A stretch of 64,000 bases of DNA from Pararhizobium sp. IMCC3301 (GCF_030758315.1 NZ_CP132336.1:4307001-4371000); one strand, 5' to 3'; shown: positions 9,698-19,456, counted from the stretch's first letter. The notes: generated by a model not told the origin, from the letters alone. Translations and numbers: made by a program.

Positions 9698-10381
9698 ATG
9701 ACCAAGGTCCGAACTGCTTCAAACCGCGATGCAAATCTTCCCGATAAATCCGCCAAATCCGCCAAATCCCTCAAATCCCCCAAATCTCCCAATTCCACCA
9801 GTTCCACCAGTTCCACCAGTTCCAGTTGGTCCTGGACCTACCCGGTCGTGGCCGGGGACATTACCAGTGATGCGAAGGATATTGTCATTCAGCCCGACAA
9901 GGCCGATTACGGGGCTCTGGCTGATGAACTGAATGTGCTGGGCGTTCTGGAACTGAAAGCCCTGCTGCGAATCCACCGCACTCGTAAAAGCCTTCGGATC
10001 CGCGGTCACGTCGACGCTGTTGTCGAGCAGAGCTGTGTGGTGACACTGGAGCCTGTGCGTCAGACATTGCATGAGGAAATCGACCGGACCTTTGTTACTG
10101 ACCGCGATGACATCGAAATTGTGGCAAGCCGGTTGAATTCAAATCGCGAGATGATGATCGATCCGGAGGAAATTGATCCCCCCGAAATCATTGAAAAAGG
10201 CCGTCTTGATCTGGCGGCAATCGCGCTTGAACATGTGGTTCTTGGCCTTGATCTTTATCCCCGGGCAGCCGGAGCCGAACCCACGTTGGGACCGACCGAA
10301 ACTTCGGAATCCTCGGCCGAACTGCCACCGGAATCTCCATTTGCGGCCCTGGCGCGGCTCAAGGTGGCTGAGTCCGGTTGA
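9698..10381 (+). CDS. DUF177 (YceD-family) protein with Ser/Lys-rich linker
   Basis: A 227-aa protein of the YceD/DUF177 family, whose members act around 23S rRNA/ribosome biogenesis or lie next to rpmF and plsX. The conserved C-x-L core reads SCVVTLEPVRQTLHEEIDRTF, followed by DPPEIIEKGRLDLAAIALEHVVLGLDLYPR. The N-terminal 45 residues are an unusual low-complexity Ser/Lys/Thr segment encoded by nine 9-bp repeat units (9746-9826). Members normally begin close to the PVV-like segment seen at residue about 48. plsX follows about 300 bp downstream. Confidence 0.85.
   Translation: MTKVRTASNRDANLPDKSAKSAKSLKSPKSPNSTSSTSSTSSSWSWTYPVVAGDITSDAKDIVIQPDKADYGALADELNVLGVLELKALLRIHRTRKSLRIRGHVDAVVEQSCVVTLEPVRQTLHEEIDRTFVTDRDDIEIVASRLNSNREMMIDPEEIDPPEIIEKGRLDLAAIALEHVVLGLDLYPRAAGAEPTLGPTETSESSAELPPESPFAALARLKVAESG
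9746..9826 (+). repeat. 9-bp tandem repeat inside the DUF177 gene
   Basis: Nine in-frame 9-mers: two AAATCCGCC units, then AAATCCCTC, AAATCCCCC, AAATCTCCC and AATTCCACC, then AGTTCCACC twice and a final variant AGTTCCAGT. They encode KSAKSAKSLKSPKSPNSTSS-like repeats. Copy-number change by slippage would keep the frame. Confidence 0.9.
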
Positions 10382-10684
10382 CACGATTCAGGCCATTCGG
10401 CTTTTGTTTTGTTGCAATGTTATTTGGGTTGTGTTGTGACACGAAGCGGTTATGTTCCGCGCTTGGGCGGAACAAGAGATCGAATGTTTAGGGAGCTGGC
10501 CCCTCTCGGGTGACGAAATGGCAGACCAAATCGCAAAAATATCCTGGGAAGTTGATGGCGAGCGGGCAGGGGGTCCGCTCTGCCGTTTTGATGCGGGCAC
10601 CCGCAGCGAATTACCAGTCCGGGCCCAATTGATCCCCATCGCCGGTTACGGCCGTTTCATTCCACATAATGAGTGCGCGCCCTG
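10382..10684. other. Intergenic region upstream of plsX
   Basis: About 300 bp with no recognised gene. A GTTCCG / CGGAAC inverted repeat with an 8-nt loop lies at about 10454-10475 but has no T-run, so it is not a convincing terminator. The short open frames here (for example from 10452) match no family I know. The plsX promoter presumably lies here. Confidence 0.5.
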
Positions 10685-11737
10685 ATGACGCAAGGCATCA
10701 TAATTTCGCTGGACGTCATGGGCGGCGACGACGGAGTGGATGTTGTTTTAGGCGGTGCAGAAATCGCTCTGAAGCGGCAGCCCGATACAAGGTTCCTTCT
10801 GTTCGGCAGGGAAGACGTCATCACTGCCGGTCTGACGGCCCATCCTGCCCTGGCGGCAGCGTCGCAAGTGCGGCACTGCGACGTTACCGTTGAAATGGAT
10901 GTCAAACCCAGTCTGGCGCTGCGCCAGGGCCGTTATCATTCCAGCATGTGGCGGGCGATTCAGGCCGTCAAGGACGGTGAGGCGAGCGTGTGTGTGTCGG
11001 CGGGAAACACCGGCGCGCTGATGGCCATGGCGCGGTTTTGTCTGCGCTCCATGCCGGCCATAGAGCGCCCGGCCATCGCGGCGATCTGGCCGACCTTGCG
11101 CGGCGACAGCATTGTGCTTGATGTCGGAGCGACAATTGGCGCAGACGCTGAACAATTGGTCATTTTTTCGGTCATGGGCGGGGCCATGGCGCGAGCGCTG
11201 TTTGCGATTCAGCGACCAACAGTGGGTCTGTTGAATGTCGGAGTTGAGGAAATCAAGGGCGTTGAAGAAGTCCGCAAGGCCGGGCAGATTCTGCGCGAGG
11301 TCGATCTGCCCTTCATCAATTATATCGGCTTTGTCGAAGGCAATGATCTTGGCAAAGGCACGTCCGATGTGGTCGTCACTGAGGGCTTCTCCGGCAATAT
11401 CGCCTTGAAGGCAGCCGAAGGCACCGCACGGCAGATCGCGCAATATCTTCGGGCTGCCATGGAACAAAGCCTGATGACCAAGATCGGATATTTTTTCGCC
11501 AAGGGCGCGTTCAACCGGCTGCGCGAGAAAATGGACCCCAGCAAATCCAATGGCGGCGTCTTTCTTGGCCTCAACGGCCTGGTCATCAAGAGCCATGGAT
11601 CTGCCAGTCCAGAAGGATTTGCAAGCGCCATTGGCATGGGCGACGCCATGGCCAGAAACAATTTGCTGAAAAAGCTAAGTGATGATCTGGAACAATTTCG
11701 AAATGTGCTCAACAATGAGCCGAAATTAAAGGACTGA
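10685..11737 (+). CDS. plsX: Phosphate acyltransferase PlsX
   Basis: Converts acyl-ACP to acyl-phosphate for phospholipid synthesis by PlsY. About 350 aa from the ATG at 10685 ([17 protein letters not shown]); a GTG at 10673 would add four residues, and neither has a strong ribosome site. Family motifs: [67 protein letters not shown]. The stop is 3 bp before the fabH start, in the standard plsX-fabH-ihfA order. Confidence 0.94.
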   Translation: MTQGIIISLDVMGGDDGVDVVLGGAEIALKRQPDTRFLLFGREDVITAGLTAHPALAAASQVRHCDVTVEMDVKPSLALRQGRYHSSMWRAIQAVKDGEASVCVSAGNTGALMAMARFCLRSMPAIERPAIAAIWPTLRGDSIVLDVGATIGADAEQLVIFSVMGGAMARALFAIQRPTVGLLNVGVEEIKGVEEVRKAGQILREVDLPFINYIGFVEGNDLGKGTSDVVVTEGFSGNIALKAAEGTARQIAQYLRAAMEQSLMTKIGYFFAKGAFNRLREKMDPSKSNGGVFLGLNGLVIKSHGSASPEGFASAIGMGDAMARNNLLKKLSDDLEQFRNVLNNEPKLKD

Positions 11738-11740
11738 TGT

Positions 11741-12718
11741 GTGTTGAACCGAAGGGCCGTTGTGGCAGGCGTAGGCTCCTATCTGCCCGAAAAGGTCATG
11801 ACCAATGATGATCTGTCGAAAATTGTCGAAACCTCCGGGGAATGGATCGTTCAGCGCACAGGCATTAAAAGACGTCATATCGCAGCGGAAGGCGAATACA
11901 CCAGCGATCTGGCAACCGCTGCTGCACAGCGGGCACTGCAGAATTCCGGGTTGGGCCCGGCTGATATCGATGTTGTCATCCTTGCCACATCTACCCCTGA
12001 CAATACCTTCCCGGCAACGGCCGTAACGGTTCAGCACCGGCTTGGTATTCATCATGGCTTTGCCTTTGACGTGCAGGCGGTCTGCTCCGGCTTCGTCTAT
12101 GCTATGACAATCGCCGACAGTCTGATCCGTGCCGGTTCTGCCGACACGGTTCTGGTGATCGGCGCGGAAACCTTTTCCCGCATCCTCGACTGGACCGATC
12201 GCAGCACTTGCGTTCTGTTTGGTGATGGCGCCGGCGCAGCCGTGCTGCGTGCCCAGCCGGTTGTCGATGGTGAACCGGAGCAGGGTATTTTGAGCTGTCA
12301 TCTGCGCTCCGACGGGGTCCACAAGGACAAACTCTATGTCGATGGCGGCCCGTCCAGCACGCAGACCACCGGTCATCTGCGCATGCAGGGCAGGGAAGTG
12401 TTCAAACATGCGGTCGGGATGATCTCCGGTGTCGTCACCGACGCGTTCGCTGCAACAGGTACAACACCGGATGATCTGGCATGGTTTATTCCCCATCAGG
12501 CCAACCGCCGGATTATTGAGGCCAGTGCGGAGAAGCTCGGTATCGACATGGATAAGGTGGTGATGACCGTCGAGGGACATGGCAACACCTCTGCAGCGTC
12601 CATTCCGCTGGCGCTGGATGTCGCCGTCAAGGATGGCCGCGTCAAGCGCGGAGATCTGGTGATGCTGGAAGCGATGGGTGGCGGATTTACCTGGGGCAGT
12701 GTTCTGTTGCGCTGGTAG
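11741..12718 (+). CDS. fabH: 3-oxoacyl-ACP synthase III FabH
   Basis: Starts fatty acid synthesis by condensing acetyl-CoA with malonyl-ACP. The protein is 325 aa, starting at a GTG. The Cys-His-Asn catalytic triad can be placed at [14 protein letters not shown] (Cys), [13 protein letters not shown] (His) and [14 protein letters not shown] (Asn). The C-terminal [18 protein letters not shown] motif is typical. The spacing to plsX is 3 bp, so the genes are almost certainly co-transcribed. Confidence 0.95.
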   Translation: MLNRRAVVAGVGSYLPEKVMTNDDLSKIVETSGEWIVQRTGIKRRHIAAEGEYTSDLATAAAQRALQNSGLGPADIDVVILATSTPDNTFPATAVTVQHRLGIHHGFAFDVQAVCSGFVYAMTIADSLIRAGSADTVLVIGAETFSRILDWTDRSTCVLFGDGAGAAVLRAQPVVDGEPEQGILSCHLRSDGVHKDKLYVDGGPSSTQTTGHLRMQGREVFKHAVGMISGVVTDAFAATGTTPDDLAWFIPHQANRRIIEASAEKLGIDMDKVVMTVEGHGNTSAASIPLALDVAVKDGRVKRGDLVMLEAMGGGFTWGSVLLRW

Positions 12719-12834
12719 GTAACAAAACCTTAACCGGGAGTGATTCTGTGCTATTGACGGGTCACACTCCTGCACTTAACGTTCTCCACCGAACACGAAC
12801 CGCCTTTGGGGCGAAAGACGGAGCGATTGGAATT

Positions 12835-13134
12835 ATGGGCGGCAAGACAGTTACCCGGGCCGATTTGACAGAGGCTGTATATGAGCGGGTTGGACTTTCC
12901 CGTTCGGAATCCTCGGATCTGGTTGAAATGGTCCTTGCGGAAATTTCAAATACCGTCGCACGCGGCGAGAATGTCAAATTGTCCTCGTTCGGTTCCTTTG
13001 TTGTGCGCAGCAAGAACGAACGCATCGGTCGCAATCCGAAAACCAGGGTTGAAGTGCCCATCCCGCCGCGCAAGGTGATGGTTTTCAAGCCCAGCAATGT
13101 GTTGAAAGAAATTGTAAACAACAACTCCAAGTAA
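12835..13134 (+). CDS. ihfA: Integration host factor alpha subunit IhfA
   Basis: A 99-aa DNA-bending protein that forms the IHF heterodimer with IhfB. The ATG at 12835 gives the standard start [20 protein letters not shown]; upstream in-frame codons to 12748 are not conserved. The arm and DNA-intercalating region reads [20 protein letters not shown], with [19 protein letters not shown] following. It lies in the conserved plsX-fabH-ihfA-merR neighbourhood. Confidence 0.95.
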   Translation: MGGKTVTRADLTEAVYERVGLSRSESSDLVEMVLAEISNTVARGENVKLSSFGSFVVRSKNERIGRNPKTRVEVPIPPRKVMVFKPSNVLKEIVNNNSK

Positions 13135-13227
13135 ATCTGCTAAGCTTCGGAAAAGAATCATCATTTTCAATGACGACCTGTTCGTTGGTTCGTACCATCG
13201 AAATCCATTTCGCCGGAGATAGATGCG

Positions 13228-13770
13228 ATGACGGCAAAAGGCCCCGATGCATTTCGTACCATCAGCGAAGTTGCTGATGATCTGGATTTGCCGCAGCATG
13301 TTTTGCGCTTCTGGGAAACCCGTTTCAATCAGATAAAGCCCATGAAGCGTGGCGGCGGGCGGCGCTATTATCGGCCCCAGGACGTGGAATTGCTGCGTGG
13401 CATCCGCGTTTTGCTGTATGGCGAAGGCTATACCATCAAAGGCGTGCAGCGTCTCCTCAAGGAACGCGGCGTAAAGGTGGTGATGGCGGTGGGGCGCGGT
13501 GAGGCCAGCATCGACATTGACGGCCCGGATCTGGACAGCGGCGGTTCTGCAACGTCGGCAGTGCGCGCAAACCCCGGTGATACAAAAGCTGCAAAACTGT
13601 TCTCCAAACTGGGCCTGAAGAAGGGGTCTGATGGATACGACAAGGCCGATCTGCCTTTCAGTTCCGAAGCGCCGGCAGCAAAAGGGCTTTCTGAAGAAGA
13701 TGTCGAAAAACTCCATGGCACCCTGTTTGAACTGCTCGAATGCAAGCGAATTCTCGATCAGGTGAAATAA
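13228..13770 (+). CDS. MerR-family transcriptional regulator
   Basis: A 180-aa regulator. The N-terminal winged helix (about 1-85) reads [25 protein letters not shown], then [40 protein letters not shown], a textbook MerR DNA-binding domain. There is no clear effector or metal-binding Cys set; the C-terminal half is low-complexity, with a terminal [11 protein letters not shown] helix. This orphan MerR protein is conserved immediately downstream of ihfA across Hyphomicrobiales. Its target is not evident from the sequence. Confidence 0.88.
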   Translation: MTAKGPDAFRTISEVADDLDLPQHVLRFWETRFNQIKPMKRGGGRRYYRPQDVELLRGIRVLLYGEGYTIKGVQRLLKERGVKVVMAVGRGEASIDIDGPDLDSGGSATSAVRANPGDTKAAKLFSKLGLKKGSDGYDKADLPFSSEAPAAKGLSEEDVEKLHGTLFELLECKRILDQVK

Positions 13771-13822
13771 GCCGACGGGCGGCAGGAAGGATATCGAACA
13801 TCAAATGGTTCAATATTCCTGC

Positions 13823-13877
13823 AACGTGCTCCAAAACCCGGGAACGTGCTCCAAAACCCGGGAACGTGCTCCAAAAC
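13823..13877 (+). repeat. 20-bp tandem repeat, 2.75 copies
   Basis: The 20-mer AACGTGCTCCAAAACCCGGG occurs at 13823-13842 and 13843-13862, both identical, followed by a partial third copy (AACGTGCTCCAAAAC) at 13863-13877. It lies between the merR stop and tRNA-Pro, outside any coding sequence. Confidence 0.95.
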
Positions 13878-13937
13878 AATGTCTCGGCACAATGGTCACT
13901 TGCGTTGCAATTCCCGCCTCGCTATACACACCAAAGT

Positions 13938-14014
<77 letters not shown>

Positions 14015-14484
14015 TTTTTTAAAGTGTTCGCGATCGCCGAGCAGTTTGGTGATCAGCCCTGATCTGTGCGGCTATCAGCCATGCGGCGAATTCGCGATCG
14101 TCTTCTCTCCAAAATCGATGTTTGTCCGCCCACCCGGTATTTCGGGCAGGATATTGCCATGTCGCCAGGTCCGCGGACTTGAACCGCCCTTTTGCTGAAA
14201 AGTTCTCGCGCGCCAGCGATCAAGCCGAAAGAAAGCTGTTTTTGGCGATGAAGCCATGAACATATCCGTGATTTCGTGTCATTGGGTCGAATTTCCGATG
14301 CGGCAATAAAGACCATTGCCAACAATTTCTGCGTTCATGGCGGGATTTGCACGATAGCGGATCAATGCCGGCCGCCATTGACCGCCTGGTCGAATGAAGT
14401 CCGCACGGTGTGGCAAAAGTGGCAAATTACCGATTTGTTAAGATTCACGCCGCTACTGCTTGTTTTCAAATCGGGAGGAAAGCC
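14015..14484. other. Stretch without a recognised gene downstream of tRNA-Pro
   Basis: About 470 bp between the tRNA and the small gene at 14485. On the minus strand, frames of about 60-90 codons are open at 14053-14325, but no family or good start is recognisable. The position next to a tRNA 3' end would suit an integration scar, but I found no second copy of the tRNA end in the window. Confidence 0.5.
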
Positions 14485-14733
14485 ATGCCATCTCAGGCTC
14501 AAAATGTCGTATCGCTGGCTATGACAACGCTGCCAAAAGTGGAAATTTCGTGTGTATTGAAGGCACGAATTGAGGATCACAGGAAGAATCTGACTGACTT
14601 GGCATCTTCTCTGCTGGCCAGCGGACAGGAAGCCAAACAGGTGCAACTGACCATTGAAACGGTTTTGAACTCATTCAATGAGGAACTTGCGCGGACAATA
14701 TCATCCTTGAAGGAGGATACCGATGCTCTTTGA
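14485..14733 (+). CDS. Small protein of unknown function overlapping a diguanylate cyclase gene
   Basis: An 82-aa product from the ATG at 14485, which has a strong GGGAGG ribosome site 6 bp upstream. It overlaps the GGDEF gene by 11 bp, so the two are translationally coupled. The protein is charged and predicted helical (KARIEDHRKNLTDLASSLLA, then QVQLTIETVLNSFNEELART), with no Cys cluster or membrane segment. I do not recognise the family. The coupling suggests a small partner or regulator of the cyclase. Confidence 0.65.
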   Translation: MPSQAQNVVSLAMTTLPKVEISCVLKARIEDHRKNLTDLASSLLASGQEAKQVQLTIETVLNSFNEELARTISSLKEDTDAL

Positions 14734-15730
14734 TTTCAAACAAGACGAACATGGCCGTATCGGGGCTCTGGAGAGGCTCGAGATACTGGATAGCTCCGAG
14801 GAAAAACCGTTTGAAAAGATCGTGACTTTGGTCGAGCAGGTCCTGCAGGTGCCAATATGCGCTGTGTCTCTGGTCGACCGGGACAGGCAATGGTTTAAGG
14901 CCCGCCGTGGGCTTGGTGTGTGCGAAACTGCACGCGACATCTCATTTTGCACTCACGCAATACAAAGCACCGAACCGTATATAGTCAGAGACGCGCTGCA
15001 GAATCCCCTGTTTGCCCACAACCCGCTTGTTACGGGTGAACCTCATATTCGAAGCTATGCTGGCGTTCCTTTGCAGACATCGGAAGGTTATGTGGTCGGG
15101 ACACTTTGTGCGATTGATACGAAGGCACGTGAATTCCCACCCCAGGAAATCGAAATACTGAAGAATTTTACCAAGGTCGTTGTTGACGAACTTGAGCTGC
15201 GTAAAATTGCTTCGACTGATGTGTTGAGTGGCGCCCTTTCGCGTCGCGCATGGATGGAGAAGGCCAAGGCTGAAGTGAAGCGATCCATACGCTACGACAG
15301 ACCACTATCCCTGATGATCATGGATATTGATCATTTTAAATCAGTCAACGACACCTATGGTCATGCTGCCGGCGACGTTGTCATTAAAAAGCTTGCAGAA
15401 CTCGCCCAGAACTCTATCCGCGAGACCGATTCATTTGGCCGCTACGGCGGAGAGGAATTCGTGCTGCTGCTTCCCGAAACTTCGACACCGGACGCTCTGA
15501 AACTTGCCGAGCGTATCCGATCTTCCTTTTCGAGTCTAAGCGTGGATGAACTTGAGGGAACCCGCACAACAATCAGCGTGGGGCTGACTCAGCTCCGCGA
15601 TAGAGACGATAAATTGAACGAAATGATCGAACGTGCGGACAAGGCTCTCTATGAAGGAAAGCAGTCTGGTCGTAATTGCTGCATCACCAGTGTTGTTGAA
15701 CCAGAACAGATAGATCGCCGCATCGCCTGA
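14723..15730 (+). CDS. GAF-GGDEF diguanylate cyclase
   Basis: A 335-aa cytosolic protein predicted to make cyclic di-GMP. The N-terminal GAF domain (about 10-155) includes ICAVSLVDRDRQWFKARRGL and GVPLQTSEGYVVGTLCAID. The GGDEF domain (about 165-320) has an intact GGEEF active site at residues 242-246, and DIDHFKSVNDTYGHAAGD. An RxxD inhibitory site (RETD, 233-236) sits five residues before GGEEF, so product inhibition is expected. There is no EAL domain. It faces the exopolysaccharide cluster tail to tail, a plausible but unproven target of c-di-GMP. Confidence 0.9.
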   Translation: MLFDFKQDEHGRIGALERLEILDSSEEKPFEKIVTLVEQVLQVPICAVSLVDRDRQWFKARRGLGVCETARDISFCTHAIQSTEPYIVRDALQNPLFAHNPLVTGEPHIRSYAGVPLQTSEGYVVGTLCAIDTKAREFPPQEIEILKNFTKVVVDELELRKIASTDVLSGALSRRAWMEKAKAEVKRSIRYDRPLSLMIMDIDHFKSVNDTYGHAAGDVVIKKLAELAQNSIRETDSFGRYGGEEFVLLLPETSTPDALKLAERIRSSFSSLSVDELEGTRTTISVGLTQLRDRDDKLNEMIERADKALYEGKQSGRNCCITSVVEPEQIDRRIA

Positions 15731-15830
15731 CGTAGGTCCGGCCCAATCTTCTTTCAGATGCTATCTTTCCGGGCAAGGTCCCTGGCGAAACTGGAGGAAT
15801 GCGACCTCCGGTTTGGGAATGTGAGACAGT

Positions 15831-17066
15831 TCAGATTGTTTGGCGCTGCATCTCGTCTGACCAGCGGGCTTCAGCGGCGATCATCCCCCAAATCAGTCCC
15901 AGCAGCAGGAAATAATGCCGCCAGTGATCAATGTCGATGACGGCGCCAATTACCTGATGTCCAAAAAACACGACAAATGACACGATCAGAACCGGTTGCC
16001 ATGGCCGTGGTTTGAACAGCAACGGGACAGCCCGGATGATGGTCCAGAACACCAGGATCGGATAGGAGATCCCGCCGAGCCAGCCATAGGCTGTGAAACT
16101 TTTCAGCCAGATATTGTGAGGGTCGCCCGGATAATAACGCCGGCCGAATTCCAGCGCGCCCAGGCCCAAAGGCCGGTCGGCCACAAGCTTGAAACCAAGA
16201 GCATGGCGGGCGAACCGGCCGAACCGGCCGCCATCATAATTCTGGACAATCTGGGCACGTTCCGCAAACAGTGCAGAAACCTGGTCCGATGACAGGGCAA
16301 TCAGTACCAGACCGACGGCACCGACAATGGCAATAGCCAGCCAGGCGAACATACGCACACGGTCTGTCGGACGTTTCGCATTGATCAGACTCAGCACAAA
16401 AATTCCACCAAGAGTGAAGACTGCCAGGCCCCAGCTTGCTCTGGAGAAGCTCATGAAAATGCCAAGTAAAATGAAAAGCATCAGCACGAGACGCAGCATC
16501 ATACTGCCCGGTTCCCGGTTCATCACCCCGTAGAACAACAGGCCGAGAGGCAGGATCAGAAACGGACCGAATACGTTGGGGTCTTCAAATCCCCCGGAAG
16601 CGCGGCCATACAGCGTGAACAATTCGAATGCGCCTGGAACGAGCTGGAAATATCCCGCCAGACCGAGTGCGACACTGAAGCAAGCTGATGCAATATAGGC
16701 ATTGCCAATATGTTTGAGCCGCCTGTGATCCTCTGCCACCAGACAGGCGAAGAAGATTGAGGTCAGAGCCAGAAAGCCCGTTACAGCGATAAACATCGGT
16801 GCCTGATCGTAGGTCTTCACCTGGCTGAGCCCGATGATACCACCGATCAGATACAGCAGCAGAAACACAAACAGGGGAGCGATTTGTCGCGGCAGTGGAA
16901 GCCCGGCAAGAAACCAGGTTGGAACCAGAACCACAGCGAACAATTCGTATGGGGCAGGTTCGCGGAACACGAAGCCACCGGAAAAAATCAGCAGCCAGAG
17001 AAAAACAGCGCCCAGAGTTCGGGTGGAAATGGTACCGGATCGGGCCAGGCTGGCTTCCATGGCCAA
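15831..17066 (-). CDS. O-antigen ligase/polymerase family membrane protein
   Basis: A 411-aa protein with about ten to twelve hydrophobic helices. The conserved Wzy_C/WaaL region is around RASGGFEDPNVFGPFLILPL (residues about 155-175), with a large periplasmic loop after LIALSSDQVSALFAERAQIV. It contains RFGRFARHALGFKLVADRPL and HNIWLKSFTAYGWLGG, the motif in which RpoE-like ligases carry their catalytic arginines and histidine. It probably polymerises or ligates lipid-linked saccharide in the periplasm. Its start is 1 bp before the stop of the priming transferase gene upstream on the same strand. Confidence 0.83.
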   Translation of the reverse strand: MAMEASLARSGTISTRTLGAVFLWLLIFSGGFVFREPAPYELFAVVLVPTWFLAGLPLPRQIAPLFVFLLLYLIGGIIGLSQVKTYDQAPMFIAVTGFLALTSIFFACLVAEDHRRLKHIGNAYIASACFSVALGLAGYFQLVPGAFELFTLYGRASGGFEDPNVFGPFLILPLGLLFYGVMNREPGSMMLRLVLMLFILLGIFMSFSRASWGLAVFTLGGIFVLSLINAKRPTDRVRMFAWLAIAIVGAVGLVLIALSSDQVSALFAERAQIVQNYDGGRFGRFARHALGFKLVADRPLGLGALEFGRRYYPGDPHNIWLKSFTAYGWLGGISYPILVFWTIIRAVPLLFKPRPWQPVLIVSFVVFFGHQVIGAVIDIDHWRHYFLLLGLIWGMIAAEARWSDEMQRQTI

Positions 17067-17067
17067 T

Positions 17068-18678
17068 TCAGTAGGAATCGCGCGTATCGAGAATCTTGAA
17101 CGGCGTCATAAGGAGAATGTAGAGATCAAGCTTGAGTGACCAGTTCTCAATATAATACAGATCGTGCTCAACCCGTTTGCGGATCATCTCGTTATTGCGG
17201 ATTTCCCCGCGCAGGCCGTTGATCTGCGCCCAGCCGGAAATTCCGGGCTTGACACGGTGGCGGGCAAAATATCCATCGACCACCGCTTCCCAGGGGCGGT
17301 TTTCCGTATGCGCATGCACCGCGTGAGGCCGTGGACCAATCAGCGATAACTCGCCGCGCAGAACATTGATCAACTGGGGCAGTTCATCCAGAGTGGTCTT
17401 GCGGATAAACCGCCCGACCCGGGTCACCCGCGGATCATGCCGGGCGACAACCTGTTTGGCACCAGGATCGGCCAGATGATGATACATTGAGCGGAATTTC
17501 AGCACCGAGATTTTTTCGTTGTTGAAGCCATATCTGGTCTGGCGGAAAAACACCGGCCCGGCGCTGTCGAGACGCACCGCAAGGGCAACCAGCAACATCA
17601 CAGGTGACAGAACTATCAGCGCCAGTGATGCGAACACCAGATCAAAGGCACGTTTTTTGAAATAGTCCCAATCTGCCAGAGGCTTGTCAATAATATCGAG
17701 AAACGGAACAGCGCCGACATATGAGTAGGATCTGGGCCGCAGGTTCAATTTATTGCCGTGGGCGCTCAAGCGAATATCAACCGGTAGAACCCACAGATCC
17801 TTCAGCATTTCGGCCACCCGGCCTTCTGCAGTCAGAGGGAAGGTGACCACCAGCATGTCAATTTTGCAGATCCTGCCGAATACCACCAGGTCAGCAAACG
17901 TGCCGAGCTTTGGATATCCGAGCAGCATCGGCGGAGATCGGGTATCATCCCGGTCATCAAAAATGCCACAAATCTGCAACTCCTGCTCGGCCTGACTTTC
18001 CAGCGAGCGAATGAGTTCGGCGGCGCGCTCACCACCGCCAACCAGTATTGCCCGTCGTTGCAGGCGGCCATCGCGAAACAGTCCGCGCACATAATGCGAA
18101 ATCGCGAAGCGTGAAAGCGTCAGTATGATGGCGCCGGCCAGGAACCAGACTCCGAACCACACCCGGGAAAAGCTTTCGCTCTGTTTGAAGAAAAACGCGG
18201 TAATGGCGAAAACCAGAAATACGAAGGTCCATGCAGCCAGCATCCGGCCCAATTGTCTCGATATCAGGCGCAGCGAACTGACGCTGTAGGCATCGGCCGC
18301 CTGAATGAAGACGACTGCAAGCACGCCACCGGCGATGGCAATCACGCCATGACGGATATCCAGCACACGCAGATCGCCAGCGCTTACACCGGTGAATTCC
18401 TCCAGCGGCCGCACATAAAACAGATAGATCAGAAAACCAAGGGCCGTGACTGCACAGAAATCAATCAGCCGCACGACGCCTGCCAGCACTCGGGGTGAAA
18501 TATTATCATCCGTGAGTTGTGAGGCGACACGTCGCGCCTCATCGCCTAATTCTCCAGCTTCAATGTCTTTCAGGTCATCGGACGCGACAGCTTCGCTGAG
18601 GCGTTTCATCAGTCGGGAGACAGCCTGCTCCCGGGGAACGCTGGTTCCCTTGAGTGGATCGACAACCTGTTCAGACAT
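17068..18678 (-). CDS. Undecaprenyl-phosphate sugar phosphotransferase (priming glycosyltransferase)
   Basis: Transfers a sugar-1-phosphate, probably glucose or galactose, to undecaprenyl phosphate and so starts exopolysaccharide repeat assembly. The protein is 536 aa: an extra N-terminal hydrophilic segment (about 60 aa), four membrane helices, a central Rossmann-like CoA-binding region (RRAILVGGGERAAELIRSLE), one further helix, and the catalytic bacterial sugar transferase domain (KRAFDLVFASLALIVLSPVM, SVLKFRSMYHH, KTTLDELPQLINVLRGELSL, IGPRPHA). This architecture matches the WcaJ/WbaP/PssA group. It lies in the same operon as the ligase-like gene and the Wza-like gene. Confidence 0.9.
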   Translation of the reverse strand: MSEQVVDPLKGTSVPREQAVSRLMKRLSEAVASDDLKDIEAGELGDEARRVASQLTDDNISPRVLAGVVRLIDFCAVTALGFLIYLFYVRPLEEFTGVSAGDLRVLDIRHGVIAIAGGVLAVVFIQAADAYSVSSLRLISRQLGRMLAAWTFVFLVFAITAFFFKQSESFSRVWFGVWFLAGAIILTLSRFAISHYVRGLFRDGRLQRRAILVGGGERAAELIRSLESQAEQELQICGIFDDRDDTRSPPMLLGYPKLGTFADLVVFGRICKIDMLVVTFPLTAEGRVAEMLKDLWVLPVDIRLSAHGNKLNLRPRSYSYVGAVPFLDIIDKPLADWDYFKKRAFDLVFASLALIVLSPVMLLVALAVRLDSAGPVFFRQTRYGFNNEKISVLKFRSMYHHLADPGAKQVVARHDPRVTRVGRFIRKTTLDELPQLINVLRGELSLIGPRPHAVHAHTENRPWEAVVDGYFARHRVKPGISGWAQINGLRGEIRNNEMIRKRVEHDLYYIENWSLKLDLYILLMTPFKILDTRDSY

Positions 18679-18706
18679 GACGCTTCAACAACCTTTGACC
18701 GGTGAC

Positions 18707-19288
18707 TCAAAACAAACGTTCACGCACATAAATTGTATCACCGGGCACAACTGCGTCACGCAGGCCAAGACGATAAGTGATTGGTTCCGGATGACCTGAC
18801 CCGTCAGCACGGTCGACTGCAAAAAATTGAGTATCTGCTCTGGACGTGAAGCCGCCAGCCAGCGCTATTGCGCGCTCCATGCTCAGTCCGGAGGAGAAGC
18901 TGTATGCGCCGGGTCTTGTAACTTCGCCATGAATGAAGAAAGGTCGGGATTCCGTCAACTCCACACTGACATCGGGATCACGCAGATATCCATTCGCTAG
19001 TTTCGCGCGAACGGTTTTGGCCAGGCTGTGAATGGTCGCGCCTTTGGCGCGCACTTCACCAACCAGAGGCATCATGATGTTGCCCACGGAGTTCACTTCA
19101 TATGTCCCGGACAAGGAATCCTGCTCAAATACGATGATCCGCAATTTGTCTCCGGCGTCGAACTGGTAGGCACTGACACTCGGCGCACCGAGCACCGCGC
19201 TGGACCGCGGCAATTCGCGGGCGCAACCGCTCACCACAAGGGCAAGAAACGCAATACCAATTGCCTTCAAGAATCCGGTGCTGAGCAT
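18707..19288 (-). CDS. Polysaccharide export lipoprotein (Wza/OMA family)
   Basis: A 193-aa outer membrane polysaccharide export protein of the short type. A lipoprotein signal (LALVVSGC, Cys about residue 22) is followed by the Poly_export domain (YQFDAGDKLRIIVFEQDSLSG, VGNIMMPLVGEVRAKG, LRDPDVSVELTE) and one SLBB domain (PFFIHGEVTRPGAYSFSSG, ending in VVPGDTIYVRERLF). It is probably co-transcribed with the priming transferase (28-bp gap) and is divergent from the chain-length gene. Confidence 0.9.
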   Translation of the reverse strand: MLSTGFLKAIGIAFLALVVSGCARELPRSSAVLGAPSVSAYQFDAGDKLRIIVFEQDSLSGTYEVNSVGNIMMPLVGEVRAKGATIHSLAKTVRAKLANGYLRDPDVSVELTESRPFFIHGEVTRPGAYSFSSGLSMERAIALAGGFTSRADTQFFAVDRADGSGHPEPITYRLGLRDAVVPGDTIYVRERLF

Positions 19289-19456
19289 CTTTCTTCCATC
19301 ATAAGTGTGCTGTGAATTTTGTTAACCGACTATTGCAGAATACGGTTAACCAAAGCTGAAGGTCTGGCCGCTGCGATATATTTGCGCATTAACTTCGTTG
19401 TTACTTCCATCTGCGACTATTGAGGCTCCGTTCACAAAGTGGTCGTTAGTGTTGTC

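Noticed and set aside
9719-10072. Gly/Thr-rich and Pro-rich open frames over the 9-bp repeats
   Set aside because: They are alternative readings of the repeat inside the DUF177 gene, which has a recognised domain in its own frame.
10452-10685. 77-codon frame upstream of plsX
   Set aside because: It overlaps the plsX start, has no recognisable domain and no clear ribosome site.
13823-13877. CRISPR array
   Set aside because: The 20-bp units are contiguous with no spacers, and no cas gene is nearby.
14053-14325. Minus-strand 90-codon frame downstream of tRNA-Pro
   Set aside because: No family recognised and no convincing start; it may be decayed coding sequence, so only the stretch was noted.
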